Below are positions 45,935 through 54,463 of a stretch of 54,967 bases of DNA, one piece after another. The notes beneath the pieces were generated by a model, which saw only the letters and a program-made list of their open reading frames with translations, did no database searches and was not told the DNA's origin. Position 1 is the first letter of the stretch; every line of letters begins with the position of its first letter. The position numbers were made by a program, and so were the translations under genes. Source of the stretch: Alphaproteobacteria bacterium (GTDB taxonomy: Bacteria; Pseudomonadota; Alphaproteobacteria; Rhizobiales; Xanthobacteraceae); assembly GCA_005885285.1 (NCBI GenBank), contig VAZG01000192.1:1-54967 (forward strand), read 5' to 3'.

Positions 45935-47269
45935 ATGAATCAACGATTTGATACCATTCTAAAATCCGGCACCGTGGTCAATCAGGACGGCGAGGGCGTC
46001 CGCGACATCGGCATCGCAGGCGGCCGTATCGCCGAGATCGGCGGACTGGCGAATGCCTCCGCCGCCGAGATCATTGACTGCAAGGGCCTGCACATCCTGC
46101 CCGGCGTGATCGATACCCAAGTGCATTTTCGCGAGCCCGGCCTGACCCATAAGGAGGATCTGGAGACCGGCTCGCGCAGTGCCGTGATGGGCGGCGTCAC
46201 CGCGGTGTTTGAAATGCCGAACACCGATCCCTTGACCGTTACCGAGCAGGCGTTTTCCGACAAGGTCAAGCGCGGTCGCCACCGCATGCATTGCGATTTC
46301 GCGTTCTTCATCGGCGGCACCCGTGAGAACGTGGCCGATTTGCCGGAACTGGAACGCGCGCCCGGCTGCGCCGGCGTCAAGGTATTCATCGGCTCCTCCA
46401 CCGGCGCGTTGCTGGTCGAGGACGACGAAAGCTTGAGGCGGATTTTCGCGGTGATCCGCCGGCGTGCCGCGTTTCATGCCGAGGATGAATATCGCCTCAA
46501 CGACCGCAAGGCCTTGCGCGTCGAGGGCGATGCACGCTCGCATCCGCTCTGGCGGGACGAGACCGCGGCGCTGATGGCGACGGAGCGGCTGGTCAAGCTC
46601 GCCCGCGAGAGCGGAAAACGCATTCACGTGCTGCACATCTCGACCCGGCAGGAGATCGAGTTTTTGCGGGATCACAAGGATGTAGCGTCCTGTGAAGCGA
46701 CACCACATCATCTGACGCTGGTGGCGCCGGAATGCTATCTGCGGCTCGGTACCCGCGCGCAGATGAATCCGCCGGTGCGCTCGGCCGAGCACCGCGATGG
46801 CATCTGGTGCGGCATCGAGCAGGGCATCATCGATGTGGTCGGTTCCGATCATGCGCCGCATACGCTGGAGGAAAAGGCGAAGAGCTATCCGGCTTCACCC
46901 TCTGGCATGACCGGCGTGCAGACGCTGGTGCCCTTGATGCTCGATCACGTCAATGCCGGGCGGTTGTCGCTGCAGCGCTTTGTCGATCTCACCAGCGCGG
47001 GTCCGGCGCGGCTGTACGACATCGCCTGCAAGGGCAGGATCGCGGCCGGCTACGATGCCGATTTCACGGTGGTGGATCTCAAGCGCAGCGAGACCATCAC
47101 CAATCAATGGATTGCCTCGCGCGCGGGCTGGACACCCTATGACGGCATGCGCGTCACCGGCTGGCCGGTCGGCACCTTTCTGCGCGGCGCCAGGGTGATG
47201 TGGCAGGGTGAAGTCGTGACGGCGTCGAGCGGCGAGCCGGTGCGGTTTCTGGAGACGCTGCAAGCGTGA
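45935..47269 (+). CDS. pyrC: Dihydroorotase-type amidohydrolase
   Basis: A 444-aa cyclic amidohydrolase of the class I dihydroorotase group, which closes carbamoyl-aspartate in pyrimidine synthesis. Residues 60-69 read DTQVHFREPG, so the usual first metal-binding His of the HxH pair is Gln62, followed by His64. ECAGVKVFIG-like segment (here GCAGVKVFIGSSTGALLVED) has the probable bridging lysine, and GSDHAPHTLEEKAKSYPASP is the conserved later motif. The Q variant occurs in a known subgroup. It starts at ATG 45935 behind GAGGAG. Confidence 0.88.
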   Translation: MNQRFDTILKSGTVVNQDGEGVRDIGIAGGRIAEIGGLANASAAEIIDCKGLHILPGVIDTQVHFREPGLTHKEDLETGSRSAVMGGVTAVFEMPNTDPLTVTEQAFSDKVKRGRHRMHCDFAFFIGGTRENVADLPELERAPGCAGVKVFIGSSTGALLVEDDESLRRIFAVIRRRAAFHAEDEYRLNDRKALRVEGDARSHPLWRDETAALMATERLVKLARESGKRIHVLHISTRQEIEFLRDHKDVASCEATPHHLTLVAPECYLRLGTRAQMNPPVRSAEHRDGIWCGIEQGIIDVVGSDHAPHTLEEKAKSYPASPSGMTGVQTLVPLMLDHVNAGRLSLQRFVDLTSAGPARLYDIACKGRIAAGYDADFTVVDLKRSETITNQWIASRAGWTPYDGMRVTGWPVGTFLRGARVMWQGEVVTASSGEPVRFLETLQA

Positions 47270-47272
47270 AAC

Positions 47273-47539
47273 TTATTGCTTCGCCAGCGCGATGGAGAAT
47301 TCGCCGTTGCGGACGCGGGTGGGAAGGCCTTCCACAAACTTTGCGACGGCGTCCTCGCCGTAGGTGCCGACCAGTTCGGCGAACGCCGCAAACAGGCTTG
47401 CCTGCGCCAGGCAGTCCCCGTCGACGCCATCGTGACGCGCCTCAGCCCAGGCCTCGTTGAGGTAGCTCAGCGCGGCCTGCTTCTGCTCGTTATCGGGCAG
47501 CGGATCGCGGGCGAAGCAAGAGAACGCTCGATGGTTCAT
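47273..47539 (-). CDS. Conserved hypothetical protein, 88 aa
   Basis: A small, probably helical, soluble protein (MNHRAFSCFARDPLPDNEQK ... FAAFAELVGTYGEDAVAKFV). There is no signal peptide or metal motif. It is antiparallel to pyrC with a 3-bp gap. No family is recognised; even codon use supports coding. Confidence 0.7.
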   Translation of the reverse strand: MNHRAFSCFARDPLPDNEQKQAALSYLNEAWAEARHDGVDGDCLAQASLFAAFAELVGTYGEDAVAKFVEGLPTRVRNGEFSIALAKQ

Positions 47540-47694
47540 GCACTCAACAGGCGGTGTTCGCGATTCGGGCCGAATCGCATCGGGCGCGCGAGATGTAGCA
47601 TGCAGGACGCGGCCGCCTAGACCAGTTCTTTAGGAAAGGTTAACGGCGCAGAACAAAGATAAATCTGTCGGCCTAAATTCCCGATTTTGCTGCA

Positions 47695-48084
47695 TTAGTT
47701 CGCGTAGCGCGCGGTCAGATCGCGCGAGATTTTCGAGCCTTCCTCGATGTAGCGGCGGATCGCGACGGTGGCTGCGGGTGTGCAGGTCCGATAGGTCTGC
47801 TGGAACCCGTTATAGCCGCGGTTGAAGCCCGCAATCATGCGCGCGCGGCGATCGCCGGACGGGGTTTCGGCGTCGATCAGCGCCTGCATCTCGTTGCGCC
47901 ATTTGCCGCCTTCATTGGTGCCGCAAATACCGCGCAGGTAGTGCAGCGTGCCGAGAATCTCGGCCAGCCGCTGCAGGTCGCCGTCGAACGGCGCTGCCGC
48001 ATCCTCCGCCCGCGCGGGGGCGAGGTTGCCGACGGAAACAACGATCAGCGCGGCCAGCAAATACTTGTACAAATATTTGGACAT
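47695..48084 (-). CDS. TIGR02301 family exported protein
   Basis: A 129-aa protein with a signal peptide (LYKYLLAALIVVSVGNLAPA, cleavage near ARAED). The mature part contains LAEILGTLHYLRGICGTNEG and two conserved cysteines (ICG, RTCTPAA), matching the Rhizobiales family TIGR02301 of unknown role. It is followed upstream by a Nudix gene on the same strand, 59 bp away. Confidence 0.82.
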   Translation of the reverse strand: MSKYLYKYLLAALIVVSVGNLAPARAEDAAAPFDGDLQRLAEILGTLHYLRGICGTNEGGKWRNEMQALIDAETPSGDRRARMIAGFNRGYNGFQQTYRTCTPAATVAIRRYIEEGSKISRDLTARYAN

Positions 48085-48143
48085 GTGCGCCTGCGTGATA
48101 GACCTTTAAAGGCGCTGGAAGCAAGGTGGGAACGTTTAGCCGC

Positions 48144-48581
48144 TTAGCCTTGGAAATGATCCTGAATCAGGCGCCGGGCCGCCTCAATCACATCTTCAAG
48201 GCCGCCCGTGAGCTTGAGTTCGCCTAGGCCATCGGGTGAGAGCCATCTGAAATCATCGTGCTCGTCGTTCAGGACCGGTTCCATGGCGGCCCAGCGCGCC
48301 GCGAACGACATGATCAGATAGTGCCCGGCACCGCTTGCCGGAGGCAGTACCTCGCGCCAGCCGGCGAGCCCGACGATCTCGATCTTCAGCCCGGTCTCTT
48401 CGTCGACCTCGCGGTGCAGCGCCGCGTGCAGGGATTCGCCGAACTCGACCCGGCCGCCCGGCAGCGAATAGAAGCCTTTGGCCGGCGAGCGGGCGCGGCG
48501 CACCAACAGGACCTTGTCATCACGGAAGATCGCGCCGCTGACGGCGAGCTGGGGATACTGCGGATGAACGGAAGTCACCAC
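48144..48581 (-). CDS. Nudix hydrolase
   Basis: A 145-aa pyrophosphohydrolase with the Nudix box GGRVEFGESLHAALHREVDE(ETG) near residues 42-64. It is a single-domain form; GNDEHDDFRWLS-like segment (here NDEHDDFRWLSPDGL) and size fit the ADP-ribose/NTP group. Substrate is not assigned. Confidence 0.88.
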   Translation of the reverse strand: MVTSVHPQYPQLAVSGAIFRDDKVLLVRRARSPAKGFYSLPGGRVEFGESLHAALHREVDEETGLKIEIVGLAGWREVLPPASGAGHYLIMSFAARWAAMEPVLNDEHDDFRWLSPDGLGELKLTGGLEDVIEAARRLIQDHFQG

Positions 48582-48586
48582 GGGAG

Positions 48587-49102
48587 CTAGCGGCTTGCCA
48601 TGATGGTTTCGATGTCGGCTTCCTTGCCGCCATTGATGATGCCGCCGGCCAGCGCCACCAGCGGCTTGACCCAGCCGATCGCCTGTCCGGCAAGTGTGGC
48701 GCGGGTCTCGTCCTGATGGGCTTCGCGCATGGCCGCGCCGACGGCGCTCAGGATCAAGGTCATGGCGCTCGCAATATTATCGAACTCGATGCGGACCCGA
48801 GCGTCCGCCGCCTCGTAGGCTTCGATGGCGAGATCGCGCGCCTTGAAATTGGAGGCCATGAAGTGTTCGCAATAAGATAGCGGGCACCAGGTGAGAAAAT
48901 CTTCCGCGCATTCCGGCATGTCGGGAATCATCTCAAGCAGCATGATCGCTTCATTGAAATGATTGAGGTAGTCGGTGGCAAGCCCGGTGCGGGGATTGAT
49001 GTTGGCGGCCTGCAACTCCGCCGCGCGGGCCTCCGCTTCGGGGCTCATCGGTCGCTGCGTTTGGCGATCGGGTCGGGTAGGTGGGGAGGCGGTTGCCGTC
49101 AT
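48587..49102 (-). CDS. Conserved hypothetical protein, 171 aa
   Basis: Starts MTATASPPTRPDRQTQRPMS at 49102, a disordered tail of ~30 residues, followed by a helical domain: TDYLNHFNEAIMLLEMIPDM, then CPLSYCEHFMASNFKARDLA. It resembles no named family to me, but it has steady coding character and a clear start divergent from the SRAP gene. Only 5 bp separate its end from the Nudix gene's start. Confidence 0.75.
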   Translation of the reverse strand: MTATASPPTRPDRQTQRPMSPEAEARAAELQAANINPRTGLATDYLNHFNEAIMLLEMIPDMPECAEDFLTWCPLSYCEHFMASNFKARDLAIEAYEAADARVRIEFDNIASAMTLILSAVGAAMREAHQDETRATLAGQAIGWVKPLVALAGGIINGGKEADIETIMASR

Positions 49103-49165
49103 TGACCGCAGTGTTGGCAATTGGGGGTTAAAAGGTGCTGAACGGATGCTTATTTTAACCACAGA

Positions 49166-49930
49166 ATGTGCGGACGCTTCGTAATTACCTCGCCTCCGGC
49201 CGCCTTGCGGCAGGCTTTTGGCTATGTCGAGCAGCCGAATTTCCCATCTCGGTACAATATTGCGCCGACGCAACCGGTGCCTGTGGTGATCCTGGAAAAC
49301 GGCGGCCGGCATTTCCGCCTGATGCGCTGGGGCCTGATACCCGCGTGGGCCAAGGATCCCCGCAAAATCTCGCTGATGTTCAATGCTCGTTCGGAGACGG
49401 TGCAGCATAGGCCGGCGTTCAAGAACGCGATCAAGCGGCGGCGCTGCCTGATCCCGGCCGACGGCTATTACGAATGGCAGGATGCCGGCGGCCGCAGGCG
49501 GCCCCACTTCATCTATCGCCGCGACGGAGGCCCGATCGGCTTGGCGGCGCTGGCGGAAACCTGGATGGGGCCGAACGGCGAGGAGATGGACAGCGTCGCC
49601 ATCGTCACGGCGCCCGCGAGCGCAGACCTCGCCGTGCTGCATCATCGCGTGCCGGTAACGATCTCGCCCGAAGATTTCGAGCGCTGGCTCGATTGCCGCG
49701 CCAACGACGTTGAGACCGCCATGGCGCTGTTGAGCGGGCCGCGAGAGGGCGAGTTCACGTGGCATCAGGTGTCGGCGCGGGTTAATCGTGCCGCCGATGA
49801 CGATGCGCAACTGATCCTGCCGATCACGGAGGAGGAAAGGCTCGCAGAAGAAGCGCCGAAGCGCGAGCGGAAAGCCGCGCGCAAGCCGGCGCCGGCGGCG
49901 TCCGATGACGGGCAGGGAAGTCTGTTTTGA
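49166..49930 (+). CDS. SRAP (SOS response-associated peptidase) / YedK-HMCES family
   Basis: A 254-aa protein starting MCGRFVITS. Cys2, exposed after Met removal, forms a stable thiazolidine crosslink with abasic sites in single-stranded DNA. ADGYYEWQDAGG carries the conserved Glu, and LHHRVPVTISPEDFERWL the conserved His. The C-terminal ~30 residues are Lys/Arg/Ala-rich. No LexA-type box was seen upstream in the short gap to the divergent gene. Confidence 0.93.
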   Translation: MCGRFVITSPPAALRQAFGYVEQPNFPSRYNIAPTQPVPVVILENGGRHFRLMRWGLIPAWAKDPRKISLMFNARSETVQHRPAFKNAIKRRRCLIPADGYYEWQDAGGRRRPHFIYRRDGGPIGLAALAETWMGPNGEEMDSVAIVTAPASADLAVLHHRVPVTISPEDFERWLDCRANDVETAMALLSGPREGEFTWHQVSARVNRAADDDAQLILPITEEERLAEEAPKRERKAARKPAPAASDDGQGSLF

Positions 49931-49958
49931 TTCAGGCATTTGACATTGACAGTGCATT

Positions 49959-50528
49959 TCATGATCGAACGACGAGCAATTCCTTGAGCTTTTGCACGGC
50001 GCTGTCCGGCGTGGTCAGGACCGGCCGACCCGATGCCGCCGCGACCAGCTCTGCGACCAAGCGATCGTGCTCCGCGCGATCGCCGCGGTCCAGAGCCGCC
50101 AACGCTCCGGCCGCCAGCTTCGGCACGATCTCGACCGAGCGGGGGAACTCCCGCGGCATCGAAGCCAGCGTCGGCGGAAACGTCGCAACCAAACCAATCC
50201 GGTGGGCCCGTGCGACCGCCTGCTCGATCATCGCTTCATTGGGCTTGAGCACCGGCATTGGCGCGTGGGCGCGCGCGACGGCTTCAATGGACGGACCGAA
50301 AGCCGAGCAAGTGAACAGAATCGCATCGGCGCGGGTCGAGGCCACGTAACGTCCGAGGCTGAGGAAACGATCGGTCATCCCGGCGGTGAGGCTGCCATCG
50401 CGCGCGAGATCGGCCGACAGGCTGTCGTCGAGCAAATTCATCAAGCTGGCGTCCGGCCATAGCCGGGCGAACGCGGCCTCGATCGGACCAATCGAATGCT
50501 TGAGGGCGTGGATAAGAGCGACGCGCAT
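49959..50528 (-). CDS. Asp/Glu racemase-like protein, apparently internally shortened
   Basis: A 189-aa protein starting MRVALIHALKHSIGPIEAAF, with the first catalytic cysteine in ILFTCSAFGPSIEAVARAHA. In relatives I know, a segment such as ALAQFSLARAAP stands between HDRLVAE and the SGRPVLTTPDSAV ending. Here HDRLVAE runs straight into LVAAASGRPVLTTPDSAV, so ~20-25 residues seem missing in frame. Direct copies of GCGACCA flank the joint (50041-50047, 50053-50059). Activity is doubtful. Last gene of the tsaC run. Confidence 0.75.
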   Translation of the reverse strand: MRVALIHALKHSIGPIEAAFARLWPDASLMNLLDDSLSADLARDGSLTAGMTDRFLSLGRYVASTRADAILFTCSAFGPSIEAVARAHAPMPVLKPNEAMIEQAVARAHRIGLVATFPPTLASMPREFPRSVEIVPKLAAGALAALDRGDRAEHDRLVAELVAAASGRPVLTTPDSAVQKLKELLVVRS

Positions 50529-50549
50529 GGTTTTCTATTTGCTTGGGTT

Positions 50550-51146
50550 TCACCGGAAAATATGCAGCGCGGCATACTGCACGAGCATGATGGTCTTGGC
50601 ATCGACGATGCGGCCGTCGCCGATCATCGCGAGCGCCTGGTCGATTGGCAATTCCAACACCTCGATGTCCTCGCCTTCGGCAGGCAAGCCGCCGCCGTGG
50701 CCCATTCGCATGTGCGGCTCGTATTCGGCGACAAAGAAATGCAATTTCTCCGTGACCGCGCCTGGGCTCATGAAGGCCTCAAATACTTTTCGGATGTCGT
50801 GCAGGTGGTAGCCGGTTTCCTCCTCGGTCTCGGCGCGAATCCGCACCTCCGGCGTTTCATTGTCCAAGAGACCGGCCGCAGCCTCGATCATGAGATCGTC
50901 GTGGCCGTTGACATAGGCCGGATAGCGGAACTGCCGCACCAGCACCACGGTGCGCTCCCTGAGATTATAGGGCAACACGGTCGCTGCGTCGCCACGGTCG
51001 AAGACCTCGCGGGCTTGCGTCTGCCACTCGCCATCCGCACGCCGCCATTCGAAGGTCGCGCTCTTGAGCGTGTAATGCTCATGGGACAGCACGCGGACAT
51101 TTTTGACGCGGATGCGGTCGGAGATTGTCACGTTGGCCTCGCGCAA
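50550..51146 (-). CDS. nudK: GDP-mannose pyrophosphatase NudK-type Nudix hydrolase
   Basis: A 198-aa protein closely following NudK: EVFDRGDAATVLPYNLRERT, VLVRQFRYPAYVNGHD, the Nudix box from GLLDNETPEVRIRAETEEET, and FMSPGAVTEKLHFFVAEYEP. It hydrolyses nucleotide sugars in that family. GTG inside the N-terminus (ISDRIRVKN...) is an alternative start. It lies 6 bp after the GNAT gene. Confidence 0.92.
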   Translation of the reverse strand: MREANVTISDRIRVKNVRVLSHEHYTLKSATFEWRRADGEWQTQAREVFDRGDAATVLPYNLRERTVVLVRQFRYPAYVNGHDDLMIEAAAGLLDNETPEVRIRAETEEETGYHLHDIRKVFEAFMSPGAVTEKLHFFVAEYEPHMRMGHGGGLPAEGEDIEVLELPIDQALAMIGDGRIVDAKTIMLVQYAALHIFR

Positions 51147-51152
51147 TTTCGG

Positions 51153-51608
51153 TTACGGCGTCGGCTCGCGGCCATCGAGCCATTTGGCAAACACCACGTG
51201 TTCCTGCTCGAAATAGCCGATGGACTGGTAGAAGGCGTGTACCTCAGGGTTATCGCCGCGGACCATAAGCTGGAGCTTTTCGATGCCGCGCGCACGCAGC
51301 CAACCTTCCGCAGCAAGCATGATCTGCCGCCCGTAGCCCTTGAAGCGATGGTCCGGGTCGACGGTCAGGTAATAGACCCAGCCGCGATGGCCGTCATGGC
51401 CGACCAGCACCGAGGCGGCGAGGGTGGCGTCGCTTCGGCCCAGCAGCACCGTTGCGTTGGCCTCTTTGCGCGCCAGCGCAATATCGGCGGCCGGATCGTT
51501 CCACGCCCGTGTCAATCCGCAACGCTGCCACAGCGCAATCACCTCGGTGATATCGCCGTCTTCGATTGGCTTGACGGTCAGGTCGTGACGGGGGGTTTTG
51601 GAATTCAC
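51153..51608 (-). CDS. GNAT acetyltransferase (YpeA-like)
   Basis: A 151-aa single-domain acetyltransferase with YYLTVDPDHRFKGYGRQIML, containing the acetyl-CoA loop, and VHAFYQSIGYFEQEHVVFAK. It matches YpeA in layout. The ATG overlaps the TGA of the FAD dehydrogenase gene by four bases. Substrate is unknown. Confidence 0.9.
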   Translation of the reverse strand: MNSKTPRHDLTVKPIEDGDITEVIALWQRCGLTRAWNDPAADIALARKEANATVLLGRSDATLAASVLVGHDGHRGWVYYLTVDPDHRFKGYGRQIMLAAEGWLRARGIEKLQLMVRGDNPEVHAFYQSIGYFEQEHVVFAKWLDGREPTP

Positions 51609-53050
51609 AGCACCTTGCCCGGGTTCATGATGCCTTGGGGATCGAGCATCGCCTTGAGCGAGCGCATCAGCTCGATCGCGACTTTGTCCTTGACCTCAGG
51701 CAGCTCGTCGCGCTTGAGCACGCCGATGCCGTGCTCGGCGGAGATCGATCCGCCCATCCGCAGCACGATCTCGAACACGACAGCGTTGACCTCGTGCCAG
51801 CGGCCCATGAAATCGGCGGTGTCGCCGCCGATCGGCTGGCTGACATTATAATGGATGTTGCCGTCGCCGAGATGGCCGAAGGGCACCGGCCGCGAACCGG
51901 GGATCAGTTTTGTGACCGCGGCATCGGCCTGTTCGATGAAATCGGGCACCGCGGCGACCGGCACCGAGATATCGTGCTTGATCGAGCCGCCTTCCGGTTT
52001 CTGCGCTCCCGACATCTCGTCGCGCAATTTCCAGAACGCCTGGCGCTGGCCGAGGTTGGCCGCGATGACGGCGTCGTCGACGATGCCGTCTTCCATTCCC
52101 TTTTCCAGAATCGCTTCCAGCGTGTTGCGGGCGTCGTCGCGCGGGGACGACAATTCCATCAGCACGTACCAGGGATGCTTGCTGCTAAGGGGATCGCGGA
52201 TGTCGATGCCGTGGCGGATCGAGAAATCGACCGCGACCTCGGAAAGCAGCTCGAAGCTCGTAAGCGTGCCGGCGGCCTCGGCTTGCGAGATCGATAACAG
52301 CTTTAGCGCCTGCGTCGGCGATTTGAGGCCGACATAGGCGGTCTCGATCGCGCGCGGCTTTGGAAACAGTTTGAGCGTCGCGGCGGTGATGATGCCGAGC
52401 GTGCCCTCGGCGCCGATGAAGAGGTTGCGCAGATCATAGCCCGTGTTGTCCTTTTTCAGTTTCGACAACAAATTCAGAATGCGCCCGTCCGCCAGCACCA
52501 CTTCCACCCCGAGTGCCATCTCGCGCGCCACGCCGTAGGCGAGCGCGGTCGTGCCGCCGGCATTGGTGGAGAGATTGCCGCCGATGGTGCAGCTTCCTTC
52601 CGCGCCCAGTGACAGCGGGAACAGGCGGTCGACTTCAGAAGCCCGCTGCTGGGCGACCTGCAGCACCACGCCGGCTTCGCAGGTCATGGTATTGGAGGCG
52701 GTATCGAGCTCGCGAATCCTGTCCAACCGGCGCATCGAGATGACCACCTCGCCATTGTGCGGCGTCTGTCCGCCGACGAGGCCGGTGTTGCCGCCCTGCG
52801 GCACCAGTGCGATTCTGTGCACGGTGGCGAGCTGGCAGATCGCGGAAACTTCCGCGGTCGAACCCGGCCGCAGCACCAGCGGAGAGCATCCGTGGAACAG
52901 GTCGCGCTCCTCGGTGAGGAAGGGCGCGATATCGGCGGCGTCCGTCACCGCATATTTGTTGCCGACGATGCCGCGGAACTTGGCGATCAGTTCGCCCGAG
53001 AGCGCGGGGCTTGCGGGTTTTGCGATATTCATTGTCGATTTCCCCGTCAT
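51605..53050 (-). CDS. FAD-binding 2-hydroxyacid dehydrogenase (GlcD/D2HGDH-like)
   Basis: A 481-aa enzyme. The FAD_binding_4 domain has VPQGGNTGLVGGQTPHNGEV and GAEGSCTIGGNLSTNAGGTT; the C-terminal FAD-oxidase domain has HLGDGNIHYNVSQP and SAEHGIGVLKRDEL. It oxidises a D-2-hydroxyacid (lactate, glycolate or 2-hydroxyglutarate) and passes electrons to a carrier. The ATG overlaps the upstream TGA (ATGA); an in-frame ATG six codons later is possible. Confidence 0.92.
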   Translation of the reverse strand: MTGKSTMNIAKPASPALSGELIAKFRGIVGNKYAVTDAADIAPFLTEERDLFHGCSPLVLRPGSTAEVSAICQLATVHRIALVPQGGNTGLVGGQTPHNGEVVISMRRLDRIRELDTASNTMTCEAGVVLQVAQQRASEVDRLFPLSLGAEGSCTIGGNLSTNAGGTTALAYGVAREMALGVEVVLADGRILNLLSKLKKDNTGYDLRNLFIGAEGTLGIITAATLKLFPKPRAIETAYVGLKSPTQALKLLSISQAEAAGTLTSFELLSEVAVDFSIRHGIDIRDPLSSKHPWYVLMELSSPRDDARNTLEAILEKGMEDGIVDDAVIAANLGQRQAFWKLRDEMSGAQKPEGGSIKHDISVPVAAVPDFIEQADAAVTKLIPGSRPVPFGHLGDGNIHYNVSQPIGGDTADFMGRWHEVNAVVFEIVLRMGGSISAEHGIGVLKRDELPEVKDKVAIELMRSLKAMLDPQGIMNPGKVL

Positions 53051-54039
53051 TCCCGTCCCATCGCGGCGCGGCGCAGCCGGTCATTGATGGCTTCGCCTAA
53101 ACCGTCTTGCGGAATAGGCATCACCGCAATCGCGCGCGCGGCCCTTGCGTCGAGTGCGCGAAGGTAGCCGAACAGATTGGCGGCAGCCTCCGCCAAATCG
53201 CGGCGCGCGGATAGGTTCATGACGGCCATTGCGCCAACCGCGCCCGGCGGCAACGAAGGGCCAAATGCCAATAACGCCTCACCGGGCTCGATGTTCTCGG
53301 CACCAAGCCGCAGCCGCGAGCGCGGCGCATAATGCGAGGCCAGCATGCCCGGCGCCAAGGGTTGGCTGGTATCGCTCTCGGCGTCGAGAGTAGGTTGCCC
53401 GAGCGGGTGGCCAAGCACACGCTCGATTTGTTCGCGAGGAACGCCACCCGGCCGCAGCAGCATCGGTGCTTCCAAGCATCCGACAATGGTCGATTCGACG
53501 CCGACCTCGACCGGGCCGCCGTCGATGATGAGATCGATCCGCCCCGCAAGATCGCTCGAGACGTGAGCGGCGCTGGTCGGCGAGACGTGGCCCGAAAGGT
53601 TGGCGGAGGGTGCGACCACCGGCCCGCCGAACGCACGCAGGATTTGCCGCGCCACCTTATGCGCGGGAACACGGATCGCGACGGTGTCGAGGCCGGCGGT
53701 GGCGAGATCGGCCACCGGACAATCGCTCACTTTTGGCATCACCAGTGTCAGTGGCCCCGGCCAGAACGCTTCGGCAAGCCGCAGCGCCGCCGAATCGAAA
53801 CGGCCGATCCGCTGCGCGGCCTCAAGATCAAAGACATGGGCGATCAGCGGGTTGAACGAAGGCCTTCCCTTGGCCTGGTAGAGCCGCGCGATGGCGGCCG
53901 GATTATTGGCATCGGCGCCGAGCCCATAGACCGTCTCGGTCGGGAATGCGACCAGGCCGCCATCGGCGAGGCTATGTGCCGCGGCAGCCAGGGCGGCCTC
54001 GTCCACGGGCAGAATCTGCGTTTTGAGCCCCACATTCAC
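53047..54039 (-). CDS. L-threonylcarbamoyladenylate synthase, Sua5 type
   Basis: A 330-aa protein with the YrdC domain (LVAFPTETVYGLGADANNPA, KGRPSFNPLIAHV, PSANLSGHVSPTSA) and an extra Sua5 C-terminal domain of ~110 residues. It makes threonylcarbamoyl-AMP for t6A in tRNAs. The start is GTG 54039. It leads a five-gene minus-strand run with ATGA overlaps to the next two genes. The start lies 69 bp from tRNA-Pro, on the other strand. Confidence 0.94.
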   Translation of the reverse strand: MNVGLKTQILPVDEAALAAAAHSLADGGLVAFPTETVYGLGADANNPAAIARLYQAKGRPSFNPLIAHVFDLEAAQRIGRFDSAALRLAEAFWPGPLTLVMPKVSDCPVADLATAGLDTVAIRVPAHKVARQILRAFGGPVVAPSANLSGHVSPTSAAHVSSDLAGRIDLIIDGGPVEVGVESTIVGCLEAPMLLRPGGVPREQIERVLGHPLGQPTLDAESDTSQPLAPGMLASHYAPRSRLRLGAENIEPGEALLAFGPSLPPGAVGAMAVMNLSARRDLAEAAANLFGYLRALDARAARAIAVMPIPQDGLGEAINDRLRRAAMGRE

Positions 54040-54108
54040 TGGGATTTAAGTCCTCAATTCCGCTTCTTGCGGTAGCCGAAACCCAAGGCTATAAGCCGCC
54101 TTCTTAGT

Positions 54109-54185
54109 CGGAGTGTGGCTCAGTCCGGTAGAGCACTGCGTTCGGGACGCAGGGGTCGCAGGTTCAAATCCTGCCACTCCGACCA
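54109..54185 (+). tRNA. tRNA-Pro (anticodon CGG), with encoded CCA
   Basis: 77 bases with acceptor pair CGGAGTG (54109-54115) and CACTCCG before ACCA. The anticodon loop TTCGGGA (anticodon CGG at 54143-54145) is closed by CTGCG/CGCAG, and the T arm reads GGTTCAAATCC. Its 3' end is the kind of site used by tyrosine integrases, and an integrase remnant follows. Confidence 0.95.
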
Positions 54186-54269
54186 TTCTTCCAAGTACTT
54201 ATACTTTCGATGATTTAAGCCTGCAACGAAATGCGCAACGAAATGGCTCGATCGGATCAGCGCGGTGCC

Positions 54270-54463
54270 CTGTAGAATTCGATTCTGCATACGAGCGTTG
54301 GGCTGAGGCCGCGCACGCGCTTGTCACAGCCAACGATCGGTTTGTGCAGATTTCGGCGAGGCATCCTGGGAAGTCCGTGGCTTGGGCGGAGGTGAGGGTC
54401 GCGCAATCTGAGCTCGACGCCGCAGCGAACGAGATCGATCCCAAGTTCCCCGCGGGGGACTAG
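54270..54463 (+). pseudogene. Possible gene fragment between tRNA-Pro and the integrase
   Basis: The frame reads EFDSAYERWAEAAHALVTAN, then DRFVQISARHPGKSVAWAEV and SELDAAANEI, with TAG at 54461-54463. It looks like a small helical rhizobial protein. No ATG, GTG or TTG lies in frame after the tRNA; upstream the frame enters the tRNA itself. A lost 5' end at the element boundary is likely. The start given is approximate. Confidence 0.45.
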
